Shown: positions 47,336 to 57,325 of the stretch, in pieces
How the letters are laid out: every line of letters begins with the position of its first letter
Position numbering within the stretch: position 1 is the first letter of the stretch
Origin: Sediminibacillus dalangtanensis
GTDB lineage: Bacteria > Bacillota > Bacilli > Bacillales > Amphibacillaceae
Assembly (NCBI RefSeq): GCF_017792025.1
Contig: NZ_CP046956.1
Span: 1,612,001-1,676,000, forward strand
Direction: 5' to 3'
Length of the DNA stretch: 64,000 bases
Program-made: the position numbers and the translations under genes
The notes under the pieces: model-generated
What the model saw: only the letters and a program-made list of their open reading frames with translations
What the model was told of the DNA's origin: nothing
Database searches by the model: none

Positions 47336-47764
47336 ATGAAAAAACTAAGAGAGGTTATGACAACTGATCTTTCTGTTTGTTCAGCAGATGATACGTTGAC
47401 TGAAGCGGCAAAAATCATGACAGACCATAATGTCGGTGCTGTCCCCGTATGCGGGACCAATAGAGAATTGCTTGGGATGATTACGGACAGAGACTTGGTT
47501 GTACGCGGATTGGCGAGGGAAAAAAGTCCTTCGACTAAAATAAGTGACGTAATGAGTGGGAAACTTTACTCTGTAGCTCCCGATACTTCCGTTCAAGAAG
47601 CAAGTAGCTTAATGGCTGAAAAGCAAATTCGTCGTCTGCCAGTTGTTGAAAATGGTAAGTTGGCGGGAATCGTTTCGCTTGGAGATTTGGCGTTGGAAGA
47701 AAAATCTAATTTAGCTGCAGGTCATGCTCTGGAAGAAATTTCTGAGCGACCGGAACTTCACTAA
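47336..47764 (+). CDS. ylbB: CBS-domain protein YlbB
   Basis: A 142-residue protein made of two CBS domains in tandem: MTTDLSVCSADDTLTEAAKI with VGAVPVCG and MITDRDLVVRG, then MSGKLYSVAPDTSVQEASSL with IRRLPVVENGKLAGIVSLGD. Such a pair forms a disc that usually binds an adenine nucleotide. No effector domain is attached. The RBS is GAGGAGG. It opens the ylbB-ylbG run as in B. subtilis. Confidence 0.92.
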   Translation: MKKLREVMTTDLSVCSADDTLTEAAKIMTDHNVGAVPVCGTNRELLGMITDRDLVVRGLAREKSPSTKISDVMSGKLYSVAPDTSVQEASSLMAEKQIRRLPVVENGKLAGIVSLGDLALEEKSNLAAGHALEEISERPELH

Positions 47765-47787
47765 GTTGTAACAATTGAATGGAACAG

Positions 47788-47828
47788 ACTGTCCCTGAAA
47801 GACAAAGGGACGGTCTGTTTTAGATTTT
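47788..47828 (+). terminator. Terminator after ylbB
   Basis: AACAGACTGTCCCT pairs with AGGGACGGTCTGTT with one G-T pair, followed by a T-run. Confidence 0.88.
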
Positions 47829-48049
47829 ATTATACGAAAGGATAAAAGGTGGTCGACTACATCCTTCTAGTGAAGTCAAAGCAGCTTGAAGAAGAGGATA
47901 TTTTTATCATTCCTGTACAAAGTAGCGCCACGTTGAGGGCGAACCGTAGCATGTGACTTAAGAAAAATGGGTTTCCTCAATTTCTTTTCATAAAGTCGGT
48001 TTTCGATTATTATAATTATTTAACAGGTAAAAAAGGAGTTTAAAGGGCT

Positions 48050-49117
48050 ATGAGAGGAATCGGAAGGTTGATCGTGCTGTTACTGATCGGCGCGGGGGTT
48101 TTTTATTTGGTTAAAATAGGGGATTTTAACCCTGATGAAGCGGTACAGAAAGTAGAACAAAAATTAAAGACAAAAGAAACAAAGATGGAAAGCAAATCCA
48201 CCCCGGATCATTTTACTCCAAATATTGACTTGGAAGGAGATTTGTACAGCAGAATCGGGGAAACATCGGATGAATTGCAACAAGAGCTGGGAAAACCAGT
48301 ACGCAAAGATAAAAGTTCATATGGGTACGACTGGTGGGTCTACACCACCGAAGAAAATCAATATATGCAATTTGGTGTGGAGGATGGACAAGTTGTCACT
48401 ATCTTCGCAACAGGTGAAGATTTATCAATTGATCCAGTCAACATCGGACAATCATACGATGAAGCAGCCGCACATTTTGAATTTACCAAAGAAGTATCTA
48501 TATCGGAAGGGATTACTTCCTATAGGTTCCAATTGACAGACGAGGAGTTAAAAGTACGCCCATTAGTAAAGCTGGACAAGCAAACTTATATGCAGTTATA
48601 TTTTGATACATTCACGGATAAATTATCCTCTGTCAGGGTAGTAACCCAAGATATTTTATTGAAACAACGTCCATACGAAATATACTACCGCGGCCAGCTT
48701 CCTGAGAAACCGGAGTTAACCGATGCAGAATGGGAAGATGTACAAAAAGGTATGGAGAAGCAAATATTTGACATTACTAATGTCATTAGAAAACGGCACG
48801 ATAAAGGCTCGCTCAGTTGGGATGATCCTATAGCAGAGGTTGCCTTTTCACACAGTAAAGACATGTCGGATAATAATTATTTTTCCCATTATTCTCAGAA
48901 CGGCGAAGGGTTAAAGGAACGGCTTAGTGAACATGACATTTATTACTTGTCTGCTGGAGAAAACATAGCGGCTCAATACACAGATGGACCTGCTGCTGTG
49001 GAAGGATGGCTGAATAGCGAAGGACATCGTGAAGCACTTTTAAAGGATGGTTACACCCATTTAGGCGTTGGTGTTTATCGGTATTACTATACGCAAAATT
49101 TCATGCAAAAACCTTAG
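48050..49117 (+). CDS. ylbC: CAP/SCP-domain protein YlbC
   Basis: A 355-residue secreted or membrane-anchored protein. One N-terminal hydrophobic helix (IVLLLIGAGVFYLV) is followed by a linker, a CAP-associated N-terminal domain (repeated LQQELGKPVRKD / YDWWVYTTEENQYMQFGVED units) and a C-terminal CAP domain with VAFSHSKDMSDNNYFSH, SAGENIAAQY and NSEGHREALLKDGYTHLGVG, the latter His/Glu/His being the family's metal site. Function in Bacillus is unknown. The RBS is AAAGGAG. Confidence 0.9.
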   Translation: MRGIGRLIVLLLIGAGVFYLVKIGDFNPDEAVQKVEQKLKTKETKMESKSTPDHFTPNIDLEGDLYSRIGETSDELQQELGKPVRKDKSSYGYDWWVYTTEENQYMQFGVEDGQVVTIFATGEDLSIDPVNIGQSYDEAAAHFEFTKEVSISEGITSYRFQLTDEELKVRPLVKLDKQTYMQLYFDTFTDKLSSVRVVTQDILLKQRPYEIYYRGQLPEKPELTDAEWEDVQKGMEKQIFDITNVIRKRHDKGSLSWDDPIAEVAFSHSKDMSDNNYFSHYSQNGEGLKERLSEHDIYYLSAGENIAAQYTDGPAAVEGWLNSEGHREALLKDGYTHLGVGVYRYYYTQNFMQKP

Positions 49118-49153
49118 TACTATGCAAGTGACAGGGATAAAAGTATAAAGGAA

Positions 49154-49201
49154 AAAGCAAAAACCGAGCGATGATTCGAAATCGTTCGGTTTTTGCTTTT
49201 T
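49154..49201 (+). terminator. Terminator after ylbC (CCGAACG hairpin family)
   Basis: AAAGCAAAAACCGAGCGAT pairs with ATCGTTCGGTTTTTGCTTT with one G-T pair. The inner stem is almost the same as at 34204-34248. Confidence 0.85.
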
Positions 49202-49383
49202 TGTACCAACAACCGATAAAAAGTCTACTGATATGCTGTCCCGCTTCAGCGTTTCCCTCTCGAGTTCCATTAATATGCCATTAGTTACTTGCTCATGGAC
49301 ACTTGTCATAGGGAGGAATTTCACACGTTCTCTAAGCATTCATATAATGAATGAAAAAGGATATGGGGAGCAGGTGATTGTCA

Positions 49384-49797
49384 ATGAGTGATTTACACCC
49401 TTCTGTACAAGAGTTTAAAGCATTCGTCAAAAAGCATCCTGGACTGGTAAAGGAAGTTAACCAAAACGGAAATTCCTGGCAGGATATCTATGAAATGTGG
49501 GTGTTGCTCGGGGAAGAAGATGAAAAATGGAAGGAATTCCAAACGGGAAACCTGAAGGGAGCACAGAATAGTGAAAGGTCGGCACCAGGAGATTCTCAAG
49601 GTAAGCAGCAACAGCTTGCAAGTCAATTCATGCAAATGATTGAGAAAGTAGACTTAAATAAGGTGCAGGGTCATATGCATCAATTAAACGGAGCGATTAA
49701 CAATATCCAGACGTTAATTGGCCAATTTCAAGAGTTTAAAAAACATTCTCCGGCAAAACAATCTAAAATGCATCAGACACCTTGGAGTAAAGATTAG
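49384..49797 (+). CDS. ylbD: YlbD-like coat-associated protein
   Basis: A 137-residue soluble, helical protein. LHPSVQEFKAFVKKHPGLVK and GNSWQDIYEMWVLLGEEDE at the N-terminus match the YlbD family, listed as a spore coat protein in Bacillus. The second half is Gln/Lys-rich. I prefer ATG 49384 after AGGTGATT to the TTG at 49378, which abuts the site. It is followed by ylbE 12 bases later; the two form an operon. Confidence 0.85.
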   Translation: MSDLHPSVQEFKAFVKKHPGLVKEVNQNGNSWQDIYEMWVLLGEEDEKWKEFQTGNLKGAQNSERSAPGDSQGKQQQLASQFMQMIEKVDLNKVQGHMHQLNGAINNIQTLIGQFQEFKKHSPAKQSKMHQTPWSKD

Positions 49798-49809
49798 GGG
49801 GAATACGGA

Positions 49810-50043
49810 TTGCAGCCAGCCATTTATCAGCAACTGACGAACCGGCCAGACTTGAAGCATTTTATCAGGATGAACCCCGAATGGTATCGGAAATTGACTC
49901 GGTATCCGGAAGAATTTACGGAGATGGAAAAAGCAGCAAAAGCTTTTTATGGGAAAACAATTCCGCAGCGGATTGAACGTTTGAGTGGTCAAATGCAAAT
50001 GATATCAATGCTTATCCAAATGGCCGGATCCATGAAGGATTAA
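49810..50043 (+). CDS. ylbE: YlbE-like protein
   Basis: A 77-residue helical protein with LKHFIRMNPEWYRKLTRYPE and the later MIQMAGSMKD end, matching the YlbE family in length and position. The start is TTG, 9 bases after AGGGGG. Function unknown; made with ylbD. Confidence 0.85.
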   Translation: MQPAIYQQLTNRPDLKHFIRMNPEWYRKLTRYPEEFTEMEKAAKAFYGKTIPQRIERLSGQMQMISMLIQMAGSMKD

Positions 50044-50177
50044 TTAGGAAAACTTTATTTTGATGGGATCTTTTCGCATACATTGTTGCTTATTAATCGG
50101 CATAGTTGATAGAAACTGCGATATAACTGTAATGGGAAGTTTCATTGCCTATTCAAAGAGCGTGTTACCGCTTGGTA

Positions 50178-50283
50178 GCATACTTCGCTTTCCGCGGGCA
50201 CGGCTTCAGCTAACTTGGTAAAGAAAACCGCTTTACCAAGTGGATCTTCAGCTCGTGCTGTTCCCGCAGGAGTCTGCGTATGC
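50178..50283. repeat. GC-rich structured repeat type B1, copy 1
   Basis: A nested palindrome: GCATAC...GTATGC at the ends, GCGGG/CCCGC next, and a perfect inner stem ACTTGGTAAAG/CTTTACCAAGT. Shared blocks with the copy at 57326 are GCACGGCTTCAGCTAA and GTGGATCTTCAGCTCG. Similar sequences are common between genes in Bacillaceae. Confidence 0.75.
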
Positions 50284-50530
50284 TCCCTGCGCTAAGGAGC
50301 ATGCTGATTAAAGGAAGCGGAGACTTTTTCCTTGAGAACCAACAAGCCATCTTAAAAACGTTTTTCAGGAAATAGGTACTTCTTTTCATAAAAAGACAGT
50401 TGGAGTTCCCGTCTTTTCTCCTGTTCTTGGACTTTCTGCTTGTTTTCCTAGCAATCTTTTGATAATAAGGTGCATAGAGTACCATGAATAAAAAATTTCG
50501 AGGCGTTTCTAAACAGAAAGCTGTTCCTAG

Positions 50531-50645
50531 CGAAGAAAATACCCGGAGACTCCCGCGGGAGGAAAGGCCTCGGTGAGATCCCGCAGAGCGTCAGCTCGAG
50601 GAAGCTCACCAGCCGCCCGCGGAAAGCGCAGGGTATTTTCGCAGC
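50531..50645. repeat. GC-rich structured repeat type B2
   Basis: AAAATACCC (50536-50544) pairs with GGGTATTTT (50631-50639). Inside are CTCCCGCGGGAG, GGTGAG (50572-50577) paired with CTCACC (50605-50610), and CCGCCCGCGGAAAGCG. Related degraded copies lie near 31340-31430 and, inverted, near 60285-60366. Confidence 0.7.
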
Positions 50646-50911
50646 GTCGAACTCCAACTCAACAAAAGTAAGAAGTAAAGTAAGAAGACAGGAAGATGCA
50701 TTCAAACTATGTCGTAGTTTATAATTTATGTGCAAGAGCAAAAATTTATAAGAATCCGCCTTGTAGAACACAGCAAAAGTTTGAGACGAGCCATAATTGT
50801 TGGACCTCTATCCTTGCAAGTCATAATCCGGTTCTACATTACTAAAAGGACTGATATTACTTTTCATTTCAGTCCATTGTTGGTATTATATAGGATATGG
50901 AGGTGGATACA

Positions 50912-51352
50912 GTGTTTGCCACTTTAGAGTTAGTAGATATTATAGATAAGTCTGAAGCACTTGGCCAAATGATTCTTCAATCCGATGTCATGGAAGAATA
51001 TCATCAGCAAAAAAGACAGCTGGAAGAGGATGATGAGGCGCAAAAACTGATTGCTTCCTTCAATCGTATGAAAGAACAGTACGAGGATGTTCAGCGATTC
51101 GGTAGGTATCATCCGGATTATAATCAAATTATGAAGGATGTTCGTGCTTCGAAAAGGGAAATGGACATGAACGAAAAAGTTGCTTCGTTTAAAATAGCTG
51201 AACGCAATTTGCAGCAATTTCTTGATGAAATCAGTGATTTGGTTGCCCATAGCGCCAGCGAGCAGGTGAAAGTGCCTAAGGATGGAGCAGCACTTCAGGA
51301 CAGCGGATGTGGCTGTGGAAGCGGTGGAAGCTGTGGCTGTCAAGCTTCATAA
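50912..51352 (+). CDS. ylbF: YlbF, RNase Y-specificity (Y-complex) subunit
   Basis: A 146-residue protein of the YlbF/YmcA family. MFATLELVD at the N-terminus and KEQYEDVQRFGRYHPDY in the middle match B. subtilis YlbF, and the C-terminus carries the Cys-rich tail SGCGCGSGGSCGC that binds an iron-sulfur cluster in the YlbF-YmcA-YaaT complex. That complex steers RNase Y and affects competence, biofilm and sporulation. The start is GTG 50912, seven bases after GGAGGTGG. Confidence 0.93.
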   Translation: MFATLELVDIIDKSEALGQMILQSDVMEEYHQQKRQLEEDDEAQKLIASFNRMKEQYEDVQRFGRYHPDYNQIMKDVRASKREMDMNEKVASFKIAERNLQQFLDEISDLVAHSASEQVKVPKDGAALQDSGCGCGSGGSCGCQAS

Positions 51353-51485
51353 TCACTATATATACATGAGCGGCTGGACCTCATACTGAATGATTGGTCC
51401 AGCCTTTCTGTTTTTTCAGGATATTGATGGGTACGAAATATTCTGATAAAATGGACATAAATCAGTGAATAAGCGAGGATCCTAT

Positions 51486-51761
51486 ATGAGAACAAAACGT
51501 CAAGGGTTAATTGTTTGGTTCCAACATATGAAAAACATAAAACAAATCAAACGATTCGGTCATTTAATATATGTATCAAAGCAGCGAAAATACGCTGTGG
51601 TCTATGTAGATCAAGTTGAAGCCGATGAAACGGCAGATAAATTGAATCATTTACCGTTTATATCCAAAGTGGATTTTTCATACAAGCCTTACGTGAACAC
51701 CGAATTTGAAAATGCAAAAATGGATAAGGCGAAAGAATATGATTATAAAATGGGTATTTAA
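51486..51761 (+). CDS. ylbG: YlbG (UPF0298) protein
   Basis: A 91-residue protein of the UPF0298 family: RQGLIVWFQHMKNIKQIKRF at the N-terminus, then YAVVYVDQVEADETADKL and VDFSYKPYVNTEFENA. The ATG at 51486 follows GCGAGGA. Function unknown; it follows ylbF in many Bacillaceae. A terminator follows. Confidence 0.87.
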   Translation: MRTKRQGLIVWFQHMKNIKQIKRFGHLIYVSKQRKYAVVYVDQVEADETADKLNHLPFISKVDFSYKPYVNTEFENAKMDKAKEYDYKMGI

Positions 51762-51766
51762 AAACA

Positions 51767-51799
51767 TCCTTGCCGGACACTCGGCAGGATGTTTTTTTC
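51767..51799 (+). terminator. Terminator after ylbG
   Basis: AACATCCTTGCCG pairs with CGGCAGGATGTT with a small bulge, then seven T. Repeat copy 6 lies just beyond. Confidence 0.85.
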
Positions 51800-51825
51800 G
51801 AAAGATAAGAAAGTATAAATTTCAG

Positions 51826-52013
51826 AGATGTTTAGCTTCAGCGCCTACCCCCTCGAGGTCTTAAGCAAATCCTCTGTGTGGCAAAAGGCCGCCACTTCGA
51901 GGCTTTGCTTAAGCTTGTCGGAGGCCCAAACGATGTGGGTCATGCAGGCGTTGCCACAGGACGTGGCGGCTTTAGCCTGTACTCCCTTAAACAGGCGCTT
52001 GCGCTTTTGTTCC
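51826..52013 (+). repeat. Terminator-linked structured repeat, copy 6 (left end diverged)
   Basis: Conserved from CAGCGCCTACCCCCTCGAGG to the right end, while the left 30-60 bases are diverged. The central hairpin has its own well-paired lower stem, CTTAAGCAAA with TTTGCTTAAG, and the upper GTGGC/GCCAC pair. The second hairpin and right arm are intact. Confidence 0.88.
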
Positions 52014-52101
52014 TGTTACAGCTTTTGCAGATGCATTTAGAAACTTTTTTAAATAGGATCAATACTGAATATGATGGTTTCCATTTGTCATACACTATGG
52101 A

Positions 52102-52488
52102 TTAGTGAATTTTTATCAAACGGTTCATTTGAAAAATTCCGATCAGATATTGAAAATATAACGTCTTTTCATGAAAATCAGCAGAAGATTTGACTATTAA
52201 TGATTTAATTTCATGCTCTTGTTCGGAAGCTGCCTTTTTAAATAATTCATATCTTTTGCTCTCAGCAAATTCCGGGTCTGGTACACCTTCCATACAAATA
52301 TAAATCGGCTGAAAATTACCGACTGTGGCAGGACTCATAATAATAGCCGGCGAAGTAACCTTCCTGCCATTTTTCTCAGTCCGGAGTGATACAAAGTGAA
52401 GAATCCTTTCGGGCATTTTTCCCGCAAGTTCACAGAGTTCATATATATCAGCATATCCATCGCCAAGTTCAATTATTCGCTGAATCAT
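52102..52488 (-). CDS. Conserved protein beside rsmD, function unknown
   Basis: A 128-residue soluble protein starting MIQRIIELGDGYADIYELCE, with the segment YICMEGVPDPEFAESKRYEL. I recall similar proteins next to rsmD in other Bacillaceae (possibly the DUF7147 family) but cannot fix the family from memory. The ATG is preceded by GAGAGGTGAAC. It is on the minus strand, between repeat copy 6 and the orphan terminator at 52566. No catalytic motif was seen. Confidence 0.75.
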   Translation of the reverse strand: MIQRIIELGDGYADIYELCELAGKMPERILHFVSLRTEKNGRKVTSPAIIMSPATVGNFQPIYICMEGVPDPEFAESKRYELFKKAASEQEHEIKSLIVKSSADFHEKTLYFQYLIGIFQMNRLIKIH

Positions 52489-52559
52489 TTGTTCACCTCT
52501 CTCCCCTTATACTTTAGCATGGGATAAGGCCATTGCAAATATCAGGAAGGGAGAAAACC

Positions 52560-52595
52560 ATAAAAAAAGCCTGCAGATAAATCTGCAGGCCCTTT
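52560..52595. terminator. Orphan bidirectional terminator between divergent genes
   Basis: GCCTGCAGAT-aa-ATCTGCAGGC is a perfect 10-bp stem with an A-run before and CCCTTTTT after. It lies between the start of a minus-strand gene and the start of rsmD, where no known transcript ends. Confidence 0.7.
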
Positions 52596-52847
52596 TTGTT
52601 CTCTGATTAGAAAACAAAAAGGCAAAGGGAGAGGAGAAACCGGAAGAAGAACTTATGGGGAAACGTAAGCCTTCTCCGTGTTCTGAAGCAGCCGTCAGGA
52701 TAGCCAGCTGCTTCACTACGTTAGTATGGACGGATTGGAAATTTATATACCTTTCCGTAGAACAATAATTTAAAGAATGGAATATTTCCGCTATATACCG
52801 TTTTATGGTAGGATGAAGTTCGAATATAAAGCGAGAGGTGGACACTG

Positions 52848-53890
<1,043 letters not shown>

Positions 53891-53896
53891 TCAGGA

Positions 53897-53958
53897 GAGG
53901 CTGTGCCACCGCTAAACAGTAAGTATTAGCCGTTTAGATGAGAGGTACAGCCTTTAAT
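53897..53958. terminator. Bidirectional terminator between coaD and ylbJ
   Basis: AGGCTGTGCC and GGTACAGCCT form the outer stem with one mismatch; CTAAACAG with CCGTTTAG can form an inner stem. The genes are convergent. Confidence 0.7.
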
Positions 53959-53972
53959 CCTCCATTCAATTA

Positions 53973-55175
53973 TCAACGACTTAATCGTCGAAGCAAAATC
54001 AGCGCTCCGCAGGCAAGGGATAACAGTGTGATCAACGGTCCGAATTGCTGAAGCAGTTCAAAGGAAAGGAGCCAATTTTGACCATCTGAGGCAGCGAACA
54101 CTGGAATGCTGGATCCCGTTGAGGAAGCCAGCTGGTCTTGGTACAGTGGCTTGAATAATAAGATGGCTAAGGTACTGGCAAAAATTCCATGCAGAATTCT
54201 TGCAAAGAAATATGGTGTGAAGCGAATATCGCTTTCGGCAAGGATACTTGCCACTTGTGCCTGAACCGAAAACCCGTTGAATGCCAGAATAAAACTGACT
54301 ACAATGACTTCTGGCAGCATGTCTGGCAAGTTTGTACCCGAAATCATTTGGGCACCTAGGGTGATTTCAAACAGTCCCGAAAAAAACGGTAGCGCCAATT
54401 CTCCTGGAATGCCAGCCAATGTGAAAAGCAAAGAAATACCGGCAGCCAGAATTTTGGATATGCCGATTAGAAATATTAGTTTATTGAACACGGAAAACAT
54501 GATGATAAATCCACCTATCATCAATAGGGTTTGGATAGATTGAATGACGGCATCGCCAAATATTTTCCCGAATGGGCGAGAATCCTGCAGTCTTGTCCGA
54601 TGAAGTGCCTGTAAAGCATGGTATAGTGAAACACGTTGTTTTTCTTCGCCGCGCTCTTTTCTGTCTCTGCCGTAAAAACGCATGCAGAGTCCGACAAGTG
54701 TGTTCCCGCCATAATGACAAACTGCAAGCAAAATCCCTAACTGTGCATCATGAAAAAAACCGACAGATACCGCGCCAAAGATAAATAAAGGATTTGAAGC
54801 ATTTGTAAAGGAAACGAGGCGCTCTGCTTCGGTCTTTGTCAATTGTTTTTCCTGGCGAAGCCGTGTGGTAAGCTTCGCTCCGGACGGATAACCGCTGGCC
54901 ATCCCCATTGCCCAGACAAAGCTCCCGGCTCCTGGTACGTTGAATAATGGACGCATGACAGGCTCACATAAAACACCGATGAAACGGACTACCCCAAACC
55001 CAATTAATAACTCGGCAGTGATGAAGAACGGAAGCAGAGATGGAAATACAATTTCCCACCACATATTCAATCCCCGTATACTTGCTTCTAGTGTTTGATC
55101 TGGAAATGTAATCAGTGCAGCTGCCAGAAATAAAGCTGTTCCGGCAAACAAAATCGACTTTATTTTAGATTTCAA
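53973..55175 (-). CDS. ylbJ: Sporulation membrane protein YlbJ (SpoVV)
   Basis: A 400-residue protein with about eight to ten membrane helices of the SpoVV/YlbJ nucleoside-gate family, including ASGYPSGAKLTTRL and VSFTNASNPLFIFGAVSVGFF. In B. subtilis SpoVV is made in the mother cell and is needed to move dipicolinic acid across the outer forespore membrane. I chose TTG 55175, eight bases after GGGAGG; a GTG at 55205 has no site. B. subtilis YlbJ is near this length. Confidence 0.88.
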   Translation of the reverse strand: MKSKIKSILFAGTALFLAAALITFPDQTLEASIRGLNMWWEIVFPSLLPFFITAELLIGFGVVRFIGVLCEPVMRPLFNVPGAGSFVWAMGMASGYPSGAKLTTRLRQEKQLTKTEAERLVSFTNASNPLFIFGAVSVGFFHDAQLGILLAVCHYGGNTLVGLCMRFYGRDRKERGEEKQRVSLYHALQALHRTRLQDSRPFGKIFGDAVIQSIQTLLMIGGFIIMFSVFNKLIFLIGISKILAAGISLLFTLAGIPGELALPFFSGLFEITLGAQMISGTNLPDMLPEVIVVSFILAFNGFSVQAQVASILAESDIRFTPYFFARILHGIFASTLAILLFKPLYQDQLASSTGSSIPVFAASDGQNWLLSFELLQQFGPLITLLSLACGALILLRRLSR

Positions 55176-55350
55176 TACTCCGGCCTCCCAGTTGGTGAGC
55201 TTCACACATTTCTGTACTTCTATTAGAGGAAATAGTAGAATATGAATAGCTCCTATAGTACAAGCAATCCTTTAACAATATACGCTCATAGTTCTTGGTT
55301 TTATGCCATAATATAGGTAAAAAACATTCAGGCTAAAGGAGCGTTCCAGG

Positions 55351-56136
55351 GTGAATCCATCTATAGGTTTGGCATTAGGTTCAGGAGGGGCTAGGGGGTT
55401 TGCCCACTTAGGCGTTTTAAAAGCATTAACTGATAAAGGGATTGCCATTAATTGTATAGCAGGAAGCAGTATGGGGGCGCTGATCGGTGCGTTGTATGCA
55501 TCTGGTCAGAGACTGGACAGCTTGTACCAGCTTGCCAGAACATTCAAGCGAAAGTATTTTTTGGATTTTACCCTTCCGAATATGGGGTTTCTTCAAGGAG
55601 ACCGAATTAAGGAATATATCCGCTTGTTTACCTTTAATAAAAATCTGGAACAATTTGATATACCAATCGGTGTAACAGCAACTAACTTATTTGATGGCAG
55701 TAAAAAAGTGTTTACAGGGGGAAGTGCAGCAGATGCTGTCCGGGCGAGTATATCGATACCGGGCATATTTATTCCGGTAAATATCGATGGGCAGTTATTT
55801 GTTGACGGGGGAGTAGTTGATCGTGTTCCGGTCTCGGTTGCCAAGCAGCTGGGGGCGGATTTCGTGATTGGCGTAGATTGTGCTCATTTTTCGATTAATA
55901 CCGATGTTGATTCCATTTATGACGTGATTATTCAAAGTATCGATATTATGCAGGATGAGCTGGTCAACGCAACGGGTCCACAAGCAGATATTCTATTGAA
56001 ACCCAACGTATCTGCGTTTAGTTCCCGTGCATTCAAGGATATAGAAGCGATAGTCGATGAAGGAGAGCGGGAGACATTGCGAAAAATGCCGGAGATTATT
56101 CGCAGCATCGAGGATTGGAAGGAGAAAAAGAGATGA
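55351..56136 (+). CDS. ylbK: Patatin-like phospholipase family protein YlbK
   Basis: A 261-residue serine hydrolase of the patatin/RssA type. GSGGARGFAHLG (residues 10-21) forms the oxyanion hole, AGSSMGALIG carries nucleophile Ser40, and VDGGVVDRVP carries the partner Asp. No signal peptide is present, so it acts in the cytoplasm, likely on lipids; the substrate is unknown. The start is GTG, eight bases after AAGGAG. It overlaps ylbL by four bases. Confidence 0.92.
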   Translation: MNPSIGLALGSGGARGFAHLGVLKALTDKGIAINCIAGSSMGALIGALYASGQRLDSLYQLARTFKRKYFLDFTLPNMGFLQGDRIKEYIRLFTFNKNLEQFDIPIGVTATNLFDGSKKVFTGGSAADAVRASISIPGIFIPVNIDGQLFVDGGVVDRVPVSVAKQLGADFVIGVDCAHFSINTDVDSIYDVIIQSIDIMQDELVNATGPQADILLKPNVSAFSSRAFKDIEAIVDEGERETLRKMPEIIRSIEDWKEKKR

Positions 56137-57149
56137 AATTTAATAAAAAAACGCTCATTCCCGCAATCATTGTCATTGTCATTGCGGCTTTTTTGGTTAG
56201 CTATCGGTTACCCTATTATATTTACAAACCAGGTGGAGCTGATGCATTGAACCCAATCGTAGAAGTAGCTGGTGGGTTTGAAAGTAAAGGAGATATGCAC
56301 TTGGTAACCATCCGGGGAGGACAAGCAACCCCGTTACAGTACTTATGGGCATCCATCCGTCCTCATCAGGATATTGAGCCAATTGAAGAAGTGTTTCCTG
56401 AAGGGATTTCCCAGGATGAGTACTTTCAGGCTCAACTACAGATGATGGAAAGCTCACAGGAAGCTTCTACGGTCGTAGCTTATCAGGCGGCTGGGAAACA
56501 AATAGACATTGAATACGAGGGTGTCTATGTCGTAGCAGTGATTGAAGGAATGCCTGCAGAAGGAAAACTAAAGGCAGGAGATAAAATTGTAGAAATAGAC
56601 GGACGCGAACTTGAAACATCAGATGATTTGATCAACTATGTATCGAGTAAAGAAGCGGGTGACCAAATAGAAGTAACCGTGGAAAGAGAAGAAGAAGCTG
56701 TCAATAAAACAATTGAATTGGAAGAGTTTCCTGGACAGGAAAAGATAGGAATAGGTATTCAATTAGTTACCAACCGCAATGTAGAAGTAGAACCGGAGCT
56801 AAAGTTTGCAAGCGGTAATATTGGTGGTCCAAGTGCAGGTCTGATGTTCAGTTTGGAAATTTATGACCAACTGACGGAAGATGATTTGACGAAAGGCCAT
56901 CAAATTGCGGGTACAGGAGAAATTAATTACGAAGGGGAAGTAGGCCGTATTGGCGGTATTGACAAAAAAGTCATTGCTGCTGACAAGGAAGGCTGTGAAG
57001 TGTTTTTCGCTCCAAACGAAGGTGGAGCGGAAGAATCCAATTATAAAGTTGCTGTAAAAACGGCAGAGGAGATTGGCACAGACATGGAGATTGTACCTGT
57101 CGATACGTTTGATGATGCATTGACTTATCTTCAAGAAATGGATAATTAA
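56133..57149 (+). CDS. ylbL: Membrane-anchored PDZ/Lon-type protease YlbL (SepM-like)
   Basis: A 338-residue protease with one N-terminal membrane helix, a PDZ domain (about residues 120-190, GMPAEGKLKAGDKIVEIDG) and a C-terminal S16 Lon-type catalytic domain outside the membrane. The active Ser is in GGPSAGLMFSLE and the Lys in GRIGGIDKKVIAA. Homologues act as SepM, which trims a competence peptide in streptococci. In B. subtilis YlbL is linked to the DNA-damage response, degrading the division inhibitor YneA with CtpA. ATG 56133 overlaps the ylbK stop. Confidence 0.92.
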   Translation: MKFNKKTLIPAIIVIVIAAFLVSYRLPYYIYKPGGADALNPIVEVAGGFESKGDMHLVTIRGGQATPLQYLWASIRPHQDIEPIEEVFPEGISQDEYFQAQLQMMESSQEASTVVAYQAAGKQIDIEYEGVYVVAVIEGMPAEGKLKAGDKIVEIDGRELETSDDLINYVSSKEAGDQIEVTVEREEEAVNKTIELEEFPGQEKIGIGIQLVTNRNVEVEPELKFASGNIGGPSAGLMFSLEIYDQLTEDDLTKGHQIAGTGEINYEGEVGRIGGIDKKVIAADKEGCEVFFAPNEGGAEESNYKVAVKTAEEIGTDMEIVPVDTFDDALTYLQEMDN

Positions 57150-57231
57150 TAGGTTCCGGAAATCATCTGAGTACTGTCAAAGTAACTTAATACGGAAATG
57201 AAAGAGACTTGGACAAAAGCATCGTGACCAG

Positions 57232-57271
57232 AATAAAAACCGAACGATTTACAATTCGTTCGGTTTTTATT
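57232..57271 (+). terminator. Terminator after ylbL (CCGAACG hairpin family)
   Basis: AATAAAAACCGAACGA pairs with TCGTTCGGTTTTTATT perfectly. The flank GGACAAAAGCATCGTGACCA resembles the flank at 34185-34203, so the shared unit is larger than the hairpin. Confidence 0.85.
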
Positions 57272-57325
57272 TGGTTAGCAAAAAGCAAACCATTCTACCC
57301 TCTGAAAAGTGCCACTTTCCACTCC

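Larger units (their letters stand above)
50044..50911. other. Long intergenic gap carrying two GC-rich structured repeats
   Basis: About 870 bases without a credible gene. It holds a type B1 repeat at 50178-50283 and a type B2 repeat at 50531-50645, described separately. The rest is AT-rich. The ylbF promoter probably lies in the last 150 bases. Confidence 0.55.
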
